The notes under the pieces: generated by a model | Seen by the model: only the letters and a program-made list of their open reading frames with translations | Databases searched by the model: none | What the model was told of the DNA's origin: nothing | Shown here: piece by piece, positions 48,601 through 60,173 of the stretch | Numbering within the stretch: position 1 is the first letter of the stretch | Layout of the letters: each line of letters begins with the position of its first letter | Program-made: the position numbers and the translations under genes | Assembly: GCA_039619475.1 (NCBI GenBank) | Contig: CM077116.1 | Coordinates: forward strand, 457,621,576 to 457,685,575 | DNA from: Icerya purchasi | Taxonomy: Eukaryota > Arthropoda > Insecta > Hemiptera > Monophlebidae | Length of the DNA: 64,000 bases | Direction: 5' to 3'

Positions 48601-51600
48601 TGAGATCGTGGAAGATGAGGTACAAAGCGGGAGAGCGGTGGAAATATGGACTGACGCGACTGCACAGCGCATGCGCACCCTAATCCGCCGAGATCATTGT
48701 TTAACGGTTCGAATGTAAGCTGACGAACTAAATATCAACCGCGAAATCATTAGACAAATTTTAAGCCATGACTTTACGATGAAAAACCTGTGCATGAAGA
48801 TGGTATCGAAGAACCTTTCTGAGGAGCAAAAACACCGTGGAATGTAAATCGCGCAAGAATGTTCGGAAATGATAGAAAACAATTTTAAGCTACTTGACCG
48901 CGTTATTACGGATAACAAAAGCTGTGTTTTTCAGTATGAAACCCCGAGACGCAGCGCCAAGGCCAACAGTTGCTGTTCCCTGAGTGTCCCGAGACCGAAA
49001 AAAGCTCGCACGAGCAAGTCAAAACTGATAATCGTGCTCATCTGCTTTTTTGACAGCCGTGGGGTGGTGCATAAAGAGTTCGTTCCAGCCGGACAGACTG
49101 TTAATCAGGTCTGCTACCGTGATGTACCAGTAAGACTTCGAAAACGAGTTAACAGAGTGCGTCCAGACATCGTGAGAACGTGGATTCTTCATCGCAACAA
49201 TGCGCCTTGCCACAGCACGTTCAGTGTTATTGAGGTTTTAACCTCTAAAGGGATTGCAGTGTTGCCGTAGACCCCGTATTCGCCTAATCTGTCACCATGT
49301 GACTTCTTTCTATTCCCGAACGTCAAACAAGTGGTAAAAGTTATGCATTTCGAATCCGTTAAAGCGACATCCAAGAGACTGTGACGAGGGTACTATCGAA
49401 CATCTCATTTAAAGCGTTCCAGAACTGCTACAATGCATGGAAAAATTGCTAGAATCGCTGTATTGGTGTCCAAGGAAACTGCTTCGAAGGTGATCATGTT
49501 TTTGTTGAATAATTTTTAAATATACGTTGTTTATAGATTCAGTCTCATTACTTAGGCTTTTGATGAAAAAGAAAAAAAAAATATATATAAAAGAAAACTC
49601 GCGAAATCCGCCGTTCGATGGCGGTAGTTTCTCTCCGGTGGAGATTTCACGGGCTTACCACGTGTCCAATAACGAAGCCTTCTATAAAACGTATATATTT
49701 AAACAAAATTTACACAAGAAAAAAAAAAAGAGAAAGAAACACAGGGGAAACAAATTCCAAACATGACAATTAAACAAAAAAATGAAATTTCGATCAAACG
49801 ATGCCGAATACACGCGGAAATTAACAATGACTAGGGTATAACCGATACATGCGACGGCGTGATCTACCGACAACAATTAAAATCGAACGAACGTTCTTGA
49901 CTGAACTCTGAAATAAAACCGACTCTCTCGCGTGAACAATTAAATTAATCTGCCATCGATTTATAGTGCAATGCACGAACGAAGATTATCGGTACACGAT
50001 GGGCTATTCCAAACGACATAGTCGCATCGCTGAAAATTACTCCGTACCTTATCAATTAATTCTAACGCTGATTTTTCTAGAACATTTTATATATATATTT
50101 TGTGTTCTTAAATGGCCACTACCCTGTCTTTCTGGGATTTCACCAATTCTCTTGCGACTCTCGTAGCTACACGCTCTGTACTTATATGTTTCGACGGTAA
50201 ACGCGACCACGATTTCCCCCGTGCAACCAGTTCGCTCCCGCAACACAGCCGACAGAACGGCTGCGTTCGGGATAACCAGGCTTCTCGGTCGAAATAGCTT
50301 CTCCGATCGCAATTCACCGTCATCTCTGCTGCTCGAGAAAACCCCGAAATATAAATGATATTAAAATCGAAATAATAATTTCTACCTCGGACAGCATTAT
50401 CAGAAATCGTATAAAACGTAATAAAAACGCTACAGCTGCCGAATCCGTCTCAATATTTATATAATCTCTAACCCAAATCACGGAAATCTTACGGCAGCTG
50501 TTAAAACAAACGACGGTTTCCGAGAGATCGAAACTAAATTGAGTGTAACCGAGCATTAATTTAAATCGGATATTGTCGATAAATGGCGCCAAAAATACCG
50601 AACTGTATCTTATCAGCTCATCACGATTTCGATGCGAAACTTGCGTTTTATCATGAAAATTTAGATATTTAGAAAACATGGCAATCGAGCAATAGAACTT
50701 CCGACACTTATATAGAGAGAATAGTTTAACATGCTGTTTGTTAAAATATAAAAATATATTAAATTGTAATAAATCCAAGTATAACAAATAAATTTAAATG
50801 TATAAATGATTATAATAACTTAGAGAAACGTTTTCGGGCATAGCCCAGTTAAAATTTATGAAAGAACATAAAGGCATGTGATCAAAATTCTAAATCATCA
50901 GTGATTTAAAGTTTTTTCTGATTGCATATCTTCGTGTTGTTTCATAAATTATAGCTAAATGCCCGAAAACGTTCCTAAGTTAGTATAATCATTTATACAT
51001 TTAAATTTATCGATTATACTTGGATTTATTACAATTTAATATATTTCCGACATTAACTTCGTCTATATTCGATCGTGATATACACACGATTAACAACTGG
51101 ACACTAGAAGCCCGTGTGTCCAAATCTAAAAAATAAAATTTACACAACACCAGTCAAGACAATTCTACAGAAATTCCGGTCGATGCGACATCTGCCATTG
51201 CGATTCACCGGCAATGTAAGTATAACAATACTGATGACCAATCTTTGATTCATAATACGAAGCCGTGACCGAAATGTTATCGGGGTTTGTAGACAAGAAT
51301 GAACTTGGCTCTCCCCGGCACTGTAGATAGGAAAAAGATAATGTCTATCGATAGAAGAACATGGGGAATACCGCCAAGGATAAACGGTGTATACACATAC
51401 CGGACCGGATAACAAAATTGATCAAATATGACAAAAGGATGCCGCCATGGTCCGGACATAAGACCACACCAGTGTGCACACGTACGTCCAGAAATCGGTG
51501 AAACCGTTAACAAGTTTTACACATATCATCCTTGGGTAATAATTATATCCGGTTTGACAAAATAACTAGACGAAACAAGATGACTGAGGGGCATGACTCT

Positions 51601-52661
51601 AATTATAACAACAGAAGAGGGTGAATGAAATTTCTACCAGCCAGCGACTCAAACCGAGTCACGAAGAAATTACGATGCGTTAAAAAGAAGAACGTAAAAA
51701 ATAAACGACAACAAAATCAATCGACCACTAAAACGCAGCAATAAAATATATCGGAGACCTATCCGTAATTCCGAAAATTAAATTTTTTTAAAGAACCTCA
51801 CCAAATTAAAATTGGAAAGAAAACAACTTGTTTTTATTTCTTTTATTTTTTATTTTAATAATTCTAACTTATGTAATCGAATAGTCTTGCTCTTCTGCAG
51901 TAGAAGCTATGCACTTTGAAAATCGGGACGCACACTGACCAATAATTCAAAAATGTGTGCTCGAGTCGTCTTCACATACCGTATTTCCGCTCTGAACGCA
52001 TAAAATGAATAATACAAGAAATAACATTTAATTACCTAACGGTCTCAAAAACGCTGTACAGAAAGTAGAAGATAGAAATGAATAATGCCCGCTATATTCA
52101 TAAAGTCATCAAAAACTGTCGCGTCAAGAAAAGACAATGAATGCACAGGAAGGAGAATCAAAAAATTGGGTAGTTAAGAAATCAAATCGGGTAATGTTTT
52201 TTGCGACAGCTATCTTGGAAATGGCTATATGAAGCATTTTAACGGAAACGTACGTTATTCGTGAATTTTGCGTATCTGTCATCAAGTTTTCCCTGCAGGG
52301 TAAGTAGTCCGATAATTTCATATTTCTTCGGTATTTTCATGATACGATCTGGTTGTGTATTTTGCTTTTCCCGGTGGAGTTATTATTATCATTATTACTG
52401 TCGCGAAAAGTTGTGCTTCATTTGCTAATTTTTTTAATTTATTTTATTACGCGCTTATAACTGGGTTAAATTTATAATTATAAAATTCTAATTATATTTC
52501 TCACGCATTTTGCATAGGTGTATTTATTTTTTTTCTTCAATATACGTTTCCGAAGATATAAAGTTTTCGAAATTCTTCTTTGGCGGCACGTTAATATAAC
52601 ATACTGATCGTTAACAAAATTCAAAAATTTTGTAGGGTTCATATTCTACTGAAACAGAACA

Positions 52662-52692
<31 letters not shown>

Positions 52693-55600
52693 TAAAATAA
52701 GTTGTGGGTCCCGCAAGGCTGCCCGTCTGCGGGTGCCCAACACTCTTATTATCGTTTATTCGACAAATATGTTACATACGTTATAATATTTCGTTACAAT
52801 TAGTTTTCATAATTGCACAAGGTGTAAAAAAATAATAATAATACTACTACTACTACTAATAATAAAAAGAAGTACAAACAAAAAAGAACTACTTATTGTT
52901 ATACAACAATTCCATACTACATTTTTGACAAATGCGAATGGGCGATTCTCCACCACAGCCAGCTCCCATTTTGTGTCTATTTTAATGTCACTCATTAATA
53001 TTTTCAACGTTACCATTGTTTAATTATTACTTTCCAGGTTCCTATCTCTTTTTGCATTATATTTTCTGGGATTCGTGTCAGTTTGTAAGATTGTTCAAAA
53101 CATCTAGCGATGAATGGTGAACAACCATCATATTTCTAGTGTGGTAATCTCCACTTTGAGGGTGGAGGTATTTCTTCTACCAATTGAAGAGGAATGCCAT
53201 GTAAAAAATGAGCTCAGTTTATGTGCAAAAATTGCCGTAATACTTGAAAACCCTTCTACGCACCCGAAACATTCGACATCAACGACTCCAAATCAAATGT
53301 GCGCATTAGATGCCGATGAAAAAGCTGAACTGCATCGGTTCTGTAAAGTATAAAGAATGGCTCATCATCGTAGTGCCATGTTCAATTTTCGAGCGTAAAC
53401 AATTACCTATTCGTACATTCTAGCTGTAAAATATATTATAGGTAGTGTATTATGCAATTGTGTTACCTACAGCGCTGGTGTAGACACGCAAGATTACATC
53501 TGGAACTGATTGTAAATGCAGTCCTGTGTGCATTTACCTATTGGACATCAGTTAGCCCGCATATACTGGTATAGGTGGTGGCGTTCCATTGTTTGTTACG
53601 TGATTATTAGCGGTTAATTCGATTATTTATTTTGTGATTTGTGTCGTTGCCTGGAATCGAACTTAAGACTTCTGTAACGGAAGTCGAACGTTCTAGCAAC
53701 TAGGCTATCGCGTCGCAAAGAGAATGGCTTTGTGAATTAAATAATAAATTTCAAAGTTTGAAACATTCAAAGTAAAACAATGAAGATAGACTGAATAACG
53801 TTTTTTGGATTCCATCGAATCTTTAACTGTCGAAAATAAGCAGTTGAAGACTCAAAACGATTTACTATAGTTAAGATTAGATGACATCTACAACTCTACT
53901 GTCGACGCGATGTATACCTAAAATTTTTTTTCTTCTTTTTCGTGTTTTTCCCTTGATTAAAAAGGGTTGTTTTTTAATTACTTTTTATTATTATTATTTT
54001 TTTTTGGAAGACTCCACATCTACGGCCGCAAAGTTTAAAACTGAAAAAGCATAACATCGTAATAATAATCTGATTTGAAGATTCAACTGAAGTCTCTCTA
54101 CTTCGAAATAAGGTTTTTTGTTTTAATAAAAGTTAATGTCCAGCTTGTTCAACCGTCAACTTGATTTCAGCGTACAACTGTAGTGAAGGGTCTACATTCC
54201 TTACCCCGTTTGAATTTAACTCTGACACTTTTAGCTGGTTTCCGGAAGAATTTTTTTTTTTTTATAACTATTGCCCGCTGGTCGTTTTTGCTCCGACCAT
54301 CGCTATCATTTAGTGTATTTGCTAATTCCTTCTTTTTCCGATTACTTATAAATCGTGTCCTTAGTACGTTTGTTGAAATGAACCTGTTGATTTTCAATAA
54401 TGTCCAATGTCTCCGCGCATAAATTACTCAAAAAAGGATAGGGTAACTTCGAGTGACGGTCAAGTAAAACTACTAGATTAAAAAAGTAGTTTACGCGGGT
54501 AATGCTGCATGCTATTTTTTTGTCTCCGTCGTAATTGCGTTTTTCCTTTTTAATTTAAAAATCAAAAAAAGTAAAATAAATTGTTTTCAAAAATAAGCTT
54601 AACCGCGTAATTATTTGTTCAACAGTTTTTCGCATTTCACTTTGATACGGGAATCGGTAAAAAGACTGATCCGGCCAGTTACAGGAAAATAGCTTGTCGT
54701 TTAGAAGTTGATCCGGCATCAATATTGTACTTTACGGATAGTTTCGAAGGTACAGTATTTCGCTGTCCCATTAGTCAAAATTAAATTATTTCTAATATTC
54801 GGTTTTTTTTTTTTTTTCTTCTTTTGATTGTTTATAATGATTTTTAAAATTAATCGAAAGTACATGTGCACATTTAATTATAATTTATCTGTTGGAAGTA
54901 GACCGCACTGTGCATTGTCGAATATTAATTTTGGAAATTCGGAGAACTACTACAGAATTATAACGAATAATTAAATTTCGGAAGTGGACGTAAAAAAAAA
55001 AAGTAAAATTTTCATGTCTTACAAATGATAAATATTCTCAAGTGTGTAATATGAAGAAGAAAAAAATAAGCCGAAATTTTTATGTTGTTCTTTCCTCTTC
55101 TAATTGGTAAAAGTATCTGGTTGATGAGCTTGTCTAAAAGAAGGTCGACCTTTTCCGACTTTGATTTTTTTCGATTATTTTTGCTACCCAATTTTTGAGA
55201 ATGTAACGTTTATTATTCGGCCTGAAATTACAGAGTAATTTTTTTCGACCTTCTTGTTTCCTACGTTAAATTTTCGCGAGAAATTCTTGAGTTTCTTGAA
55301 ATTCGTTGCAAGTGTGGTCGCTCATCATCATTTGCATTCTCTTACTACACGAAAGCTCTTCCCGGTATAGTTCACTTCGTTTCTATTGCCTAAAAAATTC
55401 AGCATACCTCCGTAATATCGCAATTAAATATTAACTCTTTACTTATGTATTCTCCAGTTTTCCTAATGATCGAAAATTATCAGTTAATCGTATTCTCTTT
55501 TTTCATTCAAATTATTTTTTGAGTTCCTTCCGCATTCCCTTCGTTCACTAAACTGTCGCAGTTCAAATATATGACGCGCCTGGCTTTTGTTTTCCAAAAT

Positions 55601-56902
55601 ATACTTATTTACTTTTCTCAGCGCTTTTTTATTTTTAATTGAAATTTTCGGTATCCGCATTTTTTTATTTCTCAGATTTTTTGTGGCATATTTCTGAACT
55701 ATCCAGAAAAAAAAAAAAAACACTACGAACGAGAGCACCTTACTTTCCTTTTTTCGAGCTTTATTTTCTTTCATTCTCACAATAAGAGTTACTATTCTTT
55801 TTACTTTTAATATGTGCTCATTCTAATTTTTTTTTTCAAATTTTATAAACTGTGCAGTGTCTTCATAATGATAGGGACTAAGGAAAATTCCGATTATACC
55901 CGTGATCTTTATGCATTGCATATGTTACTATTATGCTCAGAGACCCCAACCGCTCGAAATTTTACTTGTGACTGATTTCTTGCAGTCCATACGTGCTTTA
56001 CAGTCGGATCACTTTGAATCACCAATAGTCCTAGAAGTTCTGTCTATCTTATACCAGCTGAACTGAAGAGGATGCCGAGTGGTTTTTTTATGGGTCCGAA
56101 TTCCGGGGATGAGCGGGTAGACCTAGTCGCTCGGTCATCCATGATGTGCCCAATACCGCTTTTTGTTTATGGTCCATTATCCTTAAAAAGTTTCCTGTCG
56201 CATGCAGTCTTCGCACAGGGGAATCATGGCTGGATGTCTCAATCCACCTTTTTCAAAGAATTAAAACCTACGACGGAGCCATGGTGGCCTGCAGAGTGTT
56301 CTCGGCAGTCAGTTGCCTGAGAACGGCACATACGTCTTTTTCCCACGACTTCATTCTCAAACAAGCTCCAAAGCCAAGTACCTGCCCACTTTGTTCTATC
56401 GATAAATACCCATCAGTTTCGCACATCTTGCTGAAATGCACACGTCTTAATGGGTTATGGCTCGGCCAGATTACATCACTTGCAAATATCCTCTCAAATA
56501 CCCCTGCCGCTATGAACAACTTCATGACTTTCGTTCAGTCTAACCAGCTGAAGAGTCTGATTTAAAACGTGGGTCCACGTACTGCGATAACCTAGGTAGG
56601 TACATGCAGTGCGTGGATGAATACCCTTCTCCTTGAATGAAAAAAAAAAATAAAAATATGATCAGAAACTTTTGTTCAGTTCTTGATACAGATCACATTC
56701 TAGCATATTTTCATTCTGATAATAATATGTTTAATATTGTTCCTAAATAGAGGCTGTTGCGGCGAAAGAAGCTGGCTGTATGGCGATTGTGGTAATAAGA
56801 CAAGACTCCGGCTATAATATACCGGATGAATACAAAGATTGGGACTGTATAATTAACAACTTGGATGATATCATCGTATCGAATTCTGGCGTGAATGTTT
56901 GA
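39570..56902 (+). CDS. ENOPH1: Enolase-phosphatase E1 (methionine salvage), six exons
   Basis: Join: 39570-39665, 42229-42330, 44728-44906, 47381-47513, 54626-54749, 56751-56902. This gives 261 residues, the length of the human enzyme. ENOPH1 is a cytosolic HAD-family enzyme that converts 2,3-diketo-5-methylthiopentyl-1-phosphate to acireductone in methionine salvage. Visible landmarks are the Mg-binding nucleophile motif FDVEGTTTSISFV (D20, E22), MQGHVMRLGYKTGKL, SYSSGSVLAQKLLFENSTEG (SSGS 149-152), HFDTGIGKKTDPASYRKI, ILYFTD (D208) and AAKEAGCMAIVV. All introns have GT-AG ends, and split codons rebuild His126 (CA|C) and Glu212 (G|AG). Oddities are FFAF where relatives usually have a Gly before HFDT, and one residue fewer after FTD. 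Introns carry many transposons. Exon order and homology are strong; expression is untested. Confidence 0.92.
42229..42330 (+). CDS. ENOPH1: ENOPH1 coding exon 2
   Basis: Acceptor ttacag, donor gtatgt, phase 0 at both ends. 34 codons (ETLFSYVKENLNEYIVSHW ... SLLISQ) matching the family's LFPYIEENVKEYL...HW region. Confidence 0.92.
44728..44906 (+). CDS. ENOPH1: ENOPH1 coding exon 3
   Basis: Acceptor aaacag, donor gtgagt. 59 codons plus two bases: AKEDVENKVEGAVPI ... NIMWQMNAKQ ... LKLMQGHVMRLGYKTGKLIG. The leftover CA joins the first C of exon 4 to make His126. Confidence 0.92.
47381..47513 (+). CDS. ENOPH1: ENOPH1 coding exon 4
   Basis: Acceptor after a long T-run (tttttaag), donor gtacgt. 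Encodes VYKDAAYIIRVSFTAGFKVC, SYSSGSVLAQKLLFENSTEG and NLSK. Contains HAD motif II (SSGS). Confidence 0.93.
47880..48275 (+). mobile_element. Rearranged LINE fragments (endonuclease and ORF1-like pieces)
   Basis: Inside ENOPH1 intron 4. Frames give GGSMVLVKNPTCLP, AVNVATRKGCLTVAAIYC, then NIPESEYKAIFQGLGMRFIC followed by GEDFNCK, resembling a LINE endonuclease (GGDFNAKH motif). From about 48103 a different frame gives WLRQKDIKRIMALENISF then QEAAKLESS, which looks like the C-terminal end of a LINE ORF1. In a normal element ORF1 precedes the endonuclease, so the order suggests a rearrangement or two adjacent pieces. The mariner inserted immediately after it. Confidence 0.6.
48276..49554 (+). 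mobile_element. Full-length but inactive mariner element
   Basis: Inverted ends (AGTAATGAGACTGA from 48278 and its complement ending at 49552) are flanked by TA at 48276-48277 and 49553-49554. The 1275 bp is the normal mariner length. Decayed transposase spans it: HDSDFMSRAQVFRWRKEFK, RMRTLIRRDHCLTVRM, a stop, INREIIRQILSHDFTMKN, KLLDRVITDNKSCVFQYE, RPKKARTSKSKLIIVLICFF, SRGVVHKEFVPAGQTVN and WILHRNNAPCHS, then LSPCDFFLFPNVKQVV. The second and third catalytic positions read N (HRNNAP, YSPN) where active mariners have D, and at least three stops break the frame. It lies in ENOPH1 intron 4. Confidence 0.92.
49555..50750. other. Unidentified, less AT-rich segment in ENOPH1 intron 4
   Basis: Base composition is visibly more balanced than the surrounding intron, especially 50100-50340 (cctgtctttctgggatttc, ctcgtagctacacgctctg). 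A 155-codon minus frame (50787-50320) shows no family resemblance. Possibly the body of an unidentified transposon. Confidence 0.35.
50751..51049. repeat. ~300-bp foldback (inverted-repeat) element
   Basis: Left arm 50753-50867 and right arm 50935-51046 are reverse complements over about 110 bases with few mismatches (shared cores: aaattgtaataaatccaagt, gtataaatgattata, acgttttcgggca), separated by a ~70-bp loop. No coding potential. Consistent with a MITE or foldback unit, or with inverted ends of a larger element spanning the odd-composition DNA on both sides. Confidence 0.82.
51050..52340. other. Unidentified, less AT-rich segment (continued)
   Basis: As on the other side of the foldback, composition differs from the flanking intron (for example ggaccggataacaaaattga, gaccacaccagtgtgcacac). 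No coding homology is recognised. Confidence 0.35.
52664..53030 (-). mobile_element. Probable LINE 3' end, minus strand
   Basis: A ~24-base T run (52664-52687) is preceded on the minus strand by gcagacgggcagccttgcgg and gacccacaacttattttaaa, typical of a retroelement 3' UTR leading into poly-A. The right boundary is not defined, and no coding remnant was recognised. Confidence 0.45.
53440..53725 (-). mobile_element. tRNA-derived SINE, second family
   Basis: The minus strand from about 53718 reads gcgacgcgatagcctagttg with a box A-like TAGCCTAGTTG. A 6-bp anticodon-like stem (GACTTC/GAAGTC) around a 7-base loop follows, then a box B-like AGTTCGATTCC at about 53656. The loop has G where a tRNA needs U33, so it is not a functional tRNA. 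About 200 bp of non-tRNA body appears to follow down to about 53440. Its head differs from that of the 4.5/35 kb SINE. Confidence 0.68.
54626..54749 (+). CDS. ENOPH1: ENOPH1 coding exon 5
   Basis: Acceptor caacag, donor gtacag. 41 codons plus one base: FFAFHFDTGIGKKTDPASYR, KIACRLEVDPASILYFTDSF, E. Carries the FTD acidic motif of the HAD active site. The final G joins AG of exon 6 to make Glu212. Confidence 0.92.
55930..56652 (+). mobile_element. LINE 3' fragment (RNase H and C-terminal region) in ENOPH1 intron 5
   Basis: Frames give LQSIRALQSDHFESPIVLE and VLSILYQLN (RNase H), then FLWVRIPGMSG, and an open frame 56146-56565 with VSCLRTAHTSFSHDFILKQ and CPLCSIDKYPSVSHILLKC (CCHC-like tail), ending in TAA at 56563-56565. 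A short 3' UTR and an A-rich tail (56640-56652) follow. 5'-truncated. It sits about 100 bp before ENOPH1 exon 6. Confidence 0.78.
56751..56902 (+). CDS. ENOPH1: ENOPH1 terminal coding exon 6
   Basis: Acceptor ctaaatag. AG completes Glu212, then AVAAKEAGCMAIVVIRQDSG and YNIPDEYKDWDCIINNLDDI, ending IVSNSGVNV and TGA at 56900-56902. Matches the AAKEAG...VVRPGN C-terminal block of enolase-phosphatases. Confidence 0.93.
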
Positions 56903-59094
56903 ATACAAAATTAATTTAAGTCGTTAAATTACCGACATAGAGAATTTCAGTTTACAAAGTTTATCGATGGAATTCATTTCCGGAATTGCAAAAATTTCCT
57001 TTGGTGGCTTTATCACGTATCGTGTATTTGTATACCGGTGACGTCGCTTAACTACCGTACTTTAAGAGATCGGAACATGCCATCTGTTCGTTATACGGAT
57101 TTCTCGATCTTGTCGGAGTCCTGTTATTTTAGATTTTCAAATAGTCGGGCTTTCTGATTTCCGTATTCGGTACTATTTCAAAATTTTCAGAACGCTTAGG
57201 CGCGAATTTCGTTTGGTCATAAAAAAATAACGAATGATGGTTGCAACTGAAGCTACGCCGACACACTGAACGCATAATCAGACATTCGACCAGGTTTAGT
57301 CAGACCGATAAAATTTGTCGTAAGGAAAGCAGCTAACTGGTATTAAGTTAGTTCAACTTGTTTTACTTTTCCTGATTTAACTAATTAATCTCAGTCAGGT
57401 TTTTTTCAACCTCTAATAATCGAATGAGAGAATTGCGTGTCAGGTACTTTTTCTTCTATTACTACCCAGATATCAAATATTTCAGTATGGTAGAATTTTT
57501 CATTTCTTATTCTAATGTGTCTAGTTTGCTTTACTGTTTAAATATCTACCCTTAAGGATATATGAAATTTTGTAATTTTTTTTTAAACATGATATTATCG
57601 ATACATAAATTAAAGATTAAAACGCTAATTATCTCGCGCTAATTCGAATTAAATATGGGCGAAGGAAATTTTGAAGTAGAAGTACTCCCTTGAAAATAAT
57701 TTCTGTTGCCACACTGTTTGGAGAAGAGATTGATCGTTCCTCGTTAATCGTTCACTGTAAGTGTAGCGTAAAATAAAGAAGAAAAAATAAATTAATCGGC
57801 GTATACATTGGAGATTTAATCCGGAGTCTGTTAAAGTAGCGCTTTCATTTTCTTCTTATTTTTCTTGTTTGATACTTTCGGATTATAAACCAACTTCTTT
57901 CTTCTTACTACATATCCGTTTTTAATTTTCGTTTCCATTTTTGCATTTTCCTCATTTTAAGAAACTTGGTCGTCCATAAACTTGCATCAAACATTTTTTT
58001 TTTGTAAAATTATCGCTAAGACTCGCGATTAAGTAATTTTGCGTTGAAAGATCAATTTCCTTGCGTTTAAAAATATGCAGTTAGTTTTGTCTACTGAACA
58101 GTACTATGTTGTTTTATAAAACACTGTAAAAATTGTTTCCGAAACTTTTAACAATTTATTTGATAAAATATGTTTTTTTATTATTTTTTTATCGGATAAA
58201 TTTTTGCTTAATAGTCGCTGCCGATAATTGGGATTTATGTGTTCTACATAATTTCTCAATAATACTGGTACGTTAGTTTAGATTTAAATTATAAAGTTTC
58301 ATTTCGAAATGTTTTTTACAGATTCATTAAATTTTTTGTATTAAAGAAATTATATTCGTTCAAATATAATTTTTGACCACATGCATGCTGTTGTATTTGT
58401 TAGATTCTCAGAAAATGTTAACCGTATCCGACCTATTATTAAATGATTAGTTAAAATGCGATAAATTGTAGTTTCAGATTTTTCTTTAACATTCTGTCAA
58501 TCTCATATTATTTATTTATTCAGTAAACTTAAACCCATTCGCTTCCTTGGGCTGAAATATAGATCGTTATTATTTTTCTGTTTTTAATTAAGATTTGTAT
58601 ATAAACAAAATTGTATTTTGTAAGTTCTTTGTTTTATTATTATTTTTTTCATTGTTACATTAATATTTAAATTAAATACATTTAAAAATTGATTTAAATA
58701 TATAGCATACCGAAAATCCAAGTATTTCATGTATCCGTTAAATATTGCATTTTATTTTTATTGGCTTCTTCGTTAAGTCCAATAGTATACAGCTTAAACC
58801 TTTTCCAGTTTTTACAAATATATTGTACAATCTTTTTCGTATTTCTATTCCTAATAATTCACTATTATAAAGTAAATAAATTAATGTCGAAAACAAAGGG
58901 GTGCACCATCTCCATCTATGTATTTTACATAATGAAGAACTGATGTACCATTCATACATTTTGATTATAAATTCATAATCAAAGTGAATTTCAAGCAATA
59001 AAAGAAAACAAAAATTGAACTGAACAGATAAAAGTAAAAATAAAATTAAAAAAATTATTAAGTATTATTATATCGTATCCCGTCGAACGTTTTA
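56903..59094. other. Intergenic after ENOPH1, nothing recognised
   Basis: Should contain the ENOPH1 3' UTR; an AATAAA occurs near 57771. No other gene or repeat end is supported. Confidence 0.45.
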
Positions 59095-59500
59095 AATTAT
59101 ATTCCCATTTTTGACCAATAGATCAGAAACTTTAGTGTTTCTTTGTCAATATCACGAAATAATTTATCTGCGTCAAATGTGCCGAATAAATTACACCTAA
59201 ATATGTGTTCGTCGACTCGTATTAGCCCGCATTCACACTTGTCGTCGTCCGCTATCGCCATTGCTTCTAGTTGTATTTGGTTCGCGTCGTTCTGCTTCTT
59301 ATTATGATTAAGGTTCGCAACAGAATGTAGTCTATATCGTAGCCAGTTGGAAGAGCTTCGTTTACATTTGTATCATCTTTAGTTCTAGTTCTCCAAGCTT
59401 CCAGTCTTGTGGACTTAACCGAACTTTTCAGTTCTTCAACTGTTTGGAGTAAGCTATGTCTGGATTTTAGTCTCCTTTCAGTCAGTCATGCATAGTTGTG
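59095..59500 (-). mobile_element. Possible LINE C-terminal fragment, minus strand
   Basis: Reading down from about 59350, one frame gives WLRYRLHSVANLNHNKKQ, then EAMAIADDDKCECGLIRVD, then EHIFRCNLFGTFDADKLF. The CxCG...EHIFrC pattern resembles the cysteine-histidine tail of LINE ORF2 proteins. Upstream frames are broken. No ends could be found. Confidence 0.45.
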
Positions 59501-59664
59501 AAGTGGATGGCGGTCGTCATTACCTATTTTTAAGTGAACAGTTATATAAAAATTCGCATGCAAATTTATTAATTAATATATTTAAATTAAGCATATACCA
59601 TTATCGGAATCGCTAGAAATATAATATGTCGAATGATTCAAAAATAAAAAACAGAAAAGATATA

Positions 59665-60080
59665 ATGCTTTTTACAAAAAATAAATACCAACTTCAAGGT
59701 TTATTATAAAAATTTAAAAATGCACTAAAAATTAAAAAATAATTATTCGATAAAAAATTTATATCATAGCGATATAACTTAAGGTGATATTGTAATTCTT
59801 ATACAACATTAACTTTTTGGAGTTGGGCGTCAAATTCATATTATAGCAATAATTAAAAACTGCGTTAAATGTTCATTAAATTGTTCCTAGATATTGTAAC
59901 ATGAATTTGATGCCAACTCCAAAAAGTTAATGTTGTATAAGAATTAAAATATCACCTTAAGTTATATCACTATGATATAAATTTTTTATCGGGAGTAATT
60001 ATTTTTTACTTTTTATTGCATTTTTATTCAATTTTTATAATAAACCTTGAAGTTGGTATTTATTTTTTGTAAAAAAACAT
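59665..60080. repeat. ~415-bp palindromic repeat, copy A
   Basis: Arms of about 180 bases (59665-59848 and 59899-60080) are reverse complements around a ~50-bp loop. Outer ends read aaataaataccaacttcaag and its complement. A near-identical palindrome lies at 61331-61750. Confidence 0.88.
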
Positions 60081-60173
60081 TTTATTTTACAATTTTTAGC
60101 GTTATACTTGAATCCTTTTCTTGTTAAAAAACAATTTTTTTTCACATTATTCTCCATACTTTATACTTTAAAA

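Noticed and set aside
50320..50787. 155-codon minus-strand frame
   Set aside because: Composition is Phe/Ile-rich, it overlaps the foldback arm, and no homology is recognised.
53114..53353. 79-codon frame in ENOPH1 intron 4
   Set aside because: No recognisable domain; likely chance or decayed repeat.
53645..53718. Functional tRNA gene on the minus strand
   Set aside because: The anticodon-like loop lacks U33, it would read a stop codon, and the acceptor stem does not pair well; a SINE head fits better.
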